64,000 nucleotides of DNA, taken from positions 330,222 through 394,221 of the forward strand of contig CAVOZW010000016.1 in NCBI GenBank assembly GCA_963701385.1. Direction: 5' to 3'. Of the stretch, positions 63,470 to 64,000 are shown one piece after another. The DNA comes from B30-G6 sp963701385. Lineage in GTDB: Bacteria > Desulfobacterota > Desulfobacteria > Desulfobacterales > B30-G6. Position 1 is the first letter of the stretch, and every line of letters begins with the position of its first letter. The notes below the pieces were generated by a model. The model searched no databases, was not told where the DNA came from, and saw only the letters and a program-made list of their open reading frames with translations. Made by a program: the position numbers and the translations under genes.

Positions 63470-64000
63470 TTATGTCTCCGTGTCGCTGGATTCCTTTGCT
63501 CCGACCCGGTATTGTCTGAGGCGAGTCTGGGCCAGCCCCAGAACGCCCCCCGGTACAAACAGCACCACCATTATGATCACCAGCCCGATAGTCAGGGGCC
63601 AGTATTCGGTAAAGCCGGTGGCAAATGCGAACAGAAAGGTATAGATGATGGAACCGATGAGGGGTCCCAAAAAGCCCAGTGGGCCGCCGATCACGGTCAT
63701 AAAAACCGGCACACCGGACTGGTGCCAGTTGCACAGGTCCGGAGCGATGCTCCTGTTGAACGGTCCCAGCAGGCCGCCGGCCAGTCCCGCGAACATCGCC
63801 GGCAATCACAAAGTTGATGAGCATGTATTTACGGACGTGAATGCCGATAAAGCGTGTCCGGTCAGCAATTGTCACGGATGGCCCGCATGGTGTAGCCAAA
63901 ATGGCGATACGCTGATAAACCACATGACCGCCAGGGCCGCCGCCACGATAGCCAGGGTGAAATAATAGTAGGCAGTGACGTTCAGGAGATAATCCGGGGG
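63470..64000 (-). CDS. livM: Branched-chain-type ABC permease LivM, partial, frameshifted
   Basis: C-terminal part of the inner-membrane permease; the 5' part is beyond the right edge. Visible: DRTRFIGIHVRKYMLINFVIAG and, in another frame, MFAGLAGGLLGPFNRSIAPDL, GGPLGFLGPLIGSIIYTFL, and YWPLTIGLVIIMVVLFVPGG. Extra bases near 63876 and 63806 break the frame; removing them gives continuous sequence. It leads the run livM-livG-livF-ligases. Confidence 0.82.

Noticed and set aside
1..64000. CRISPR array
   Set aside because: No set of regularly spaced direct repeats was found. Repeats seen are palindromic, dispersed and irregular.
1..64000. Prophage or integrative element
   Set aside because: No integrase, capsid, terminase or conjugation gene is visible, and the tRNA-Val is intact with no duplicated 3' end next to it.

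Overview
The window reads as a chromosomal segment of a Desulfobacterota (deltaproteobacterial) anaerobe, most likely a relative of the Desulfobacteraceae/Desulfosarcinaceae. The evidence is the gene order argS-SPOR-gatC-gatA, the B12-dependent methylmalonyl-CoA mutase, a soluble transcarboxylase-type cluster with sucCD, paired EtfBA, hypAB, and an acyl-CoA ligase/Liv-transporter operon. No sulfate-reduction gene lies in the window, so a sulfate-reducing lifestyle is inference only.

Layout. 1-5.8 kb: a fragmentary hypothetical, a CHASE2-SpoIIE phosphatase, an HD-domain protein and a badly frameshifted sensor kinase. 5.9-12.3 kb: etfBA, rimO, a polyprenyl synthase, a secreted protein, pgsA and tRNA-Val. 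12.3-13.4 kb: a decayed RAYT-type (Y1) transposase inside perfect 28-bp inverted repeats. 13.4-22.1 kb: class II aldolase, DUF4198 protein, argS, SPOR protein, gatCA, a four-helix-bundle gene inside inverted repeats, mutL. 22.2-28.9 kb: two porin-like genes around two convergent paralogous TolB-like/FG-GAP proteins. 29-34.2 kb: gatB, queA, tgt, NifU-domain protein. 34.6-45.8 kb: an aminotransferase, then the complete methylmalonyl-CoA branch (epimerase, mutase, MeaB, carboxyltransferase, small subunit, biotinylated 5S-like subunit, SucCD). 46-54 kb: hypAB, a Memo-family protein, glnS, a DUF4124 protein, pgi, a glycosyltransferase. 54-64 kb, minus strand: a possible operon of a ketoacyl-synthase-like protein, a rubredoxin-membrane fusion and an unrecognised 560-residue protein, then livMGF with two acyl-CoA ligases.

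How genes work together: the 35.9-45.8 kb genes interconvert methylmalonyl-CoA/succinyl-CoA/succinate and can couple decarboxylation of one acid to carboxylation of pyruvate, as in propionate oxidation or formation. queA and tgt make queuosine-tRNA. GatCAB occurs together with GlnS, so its likely substrate is Asp-tRNA(Asn).

The most interesting non-genic signal is a 41-bp double stem-loop with compensatory base changes. Four full copies and three partial or degenerate ones lie upstream of genes of central metabolism. A second is a family of TA-flanked palindromic elements, where filled and empty sites can be compared inside the window. Many conserved genes (queA, pgi, mutL, livG, livM and others) carry single-base frameshifts, most of them repaired by deleting one base. 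This looks more like uncorrected read errors than biology and should be settled before any pseudogene claim.
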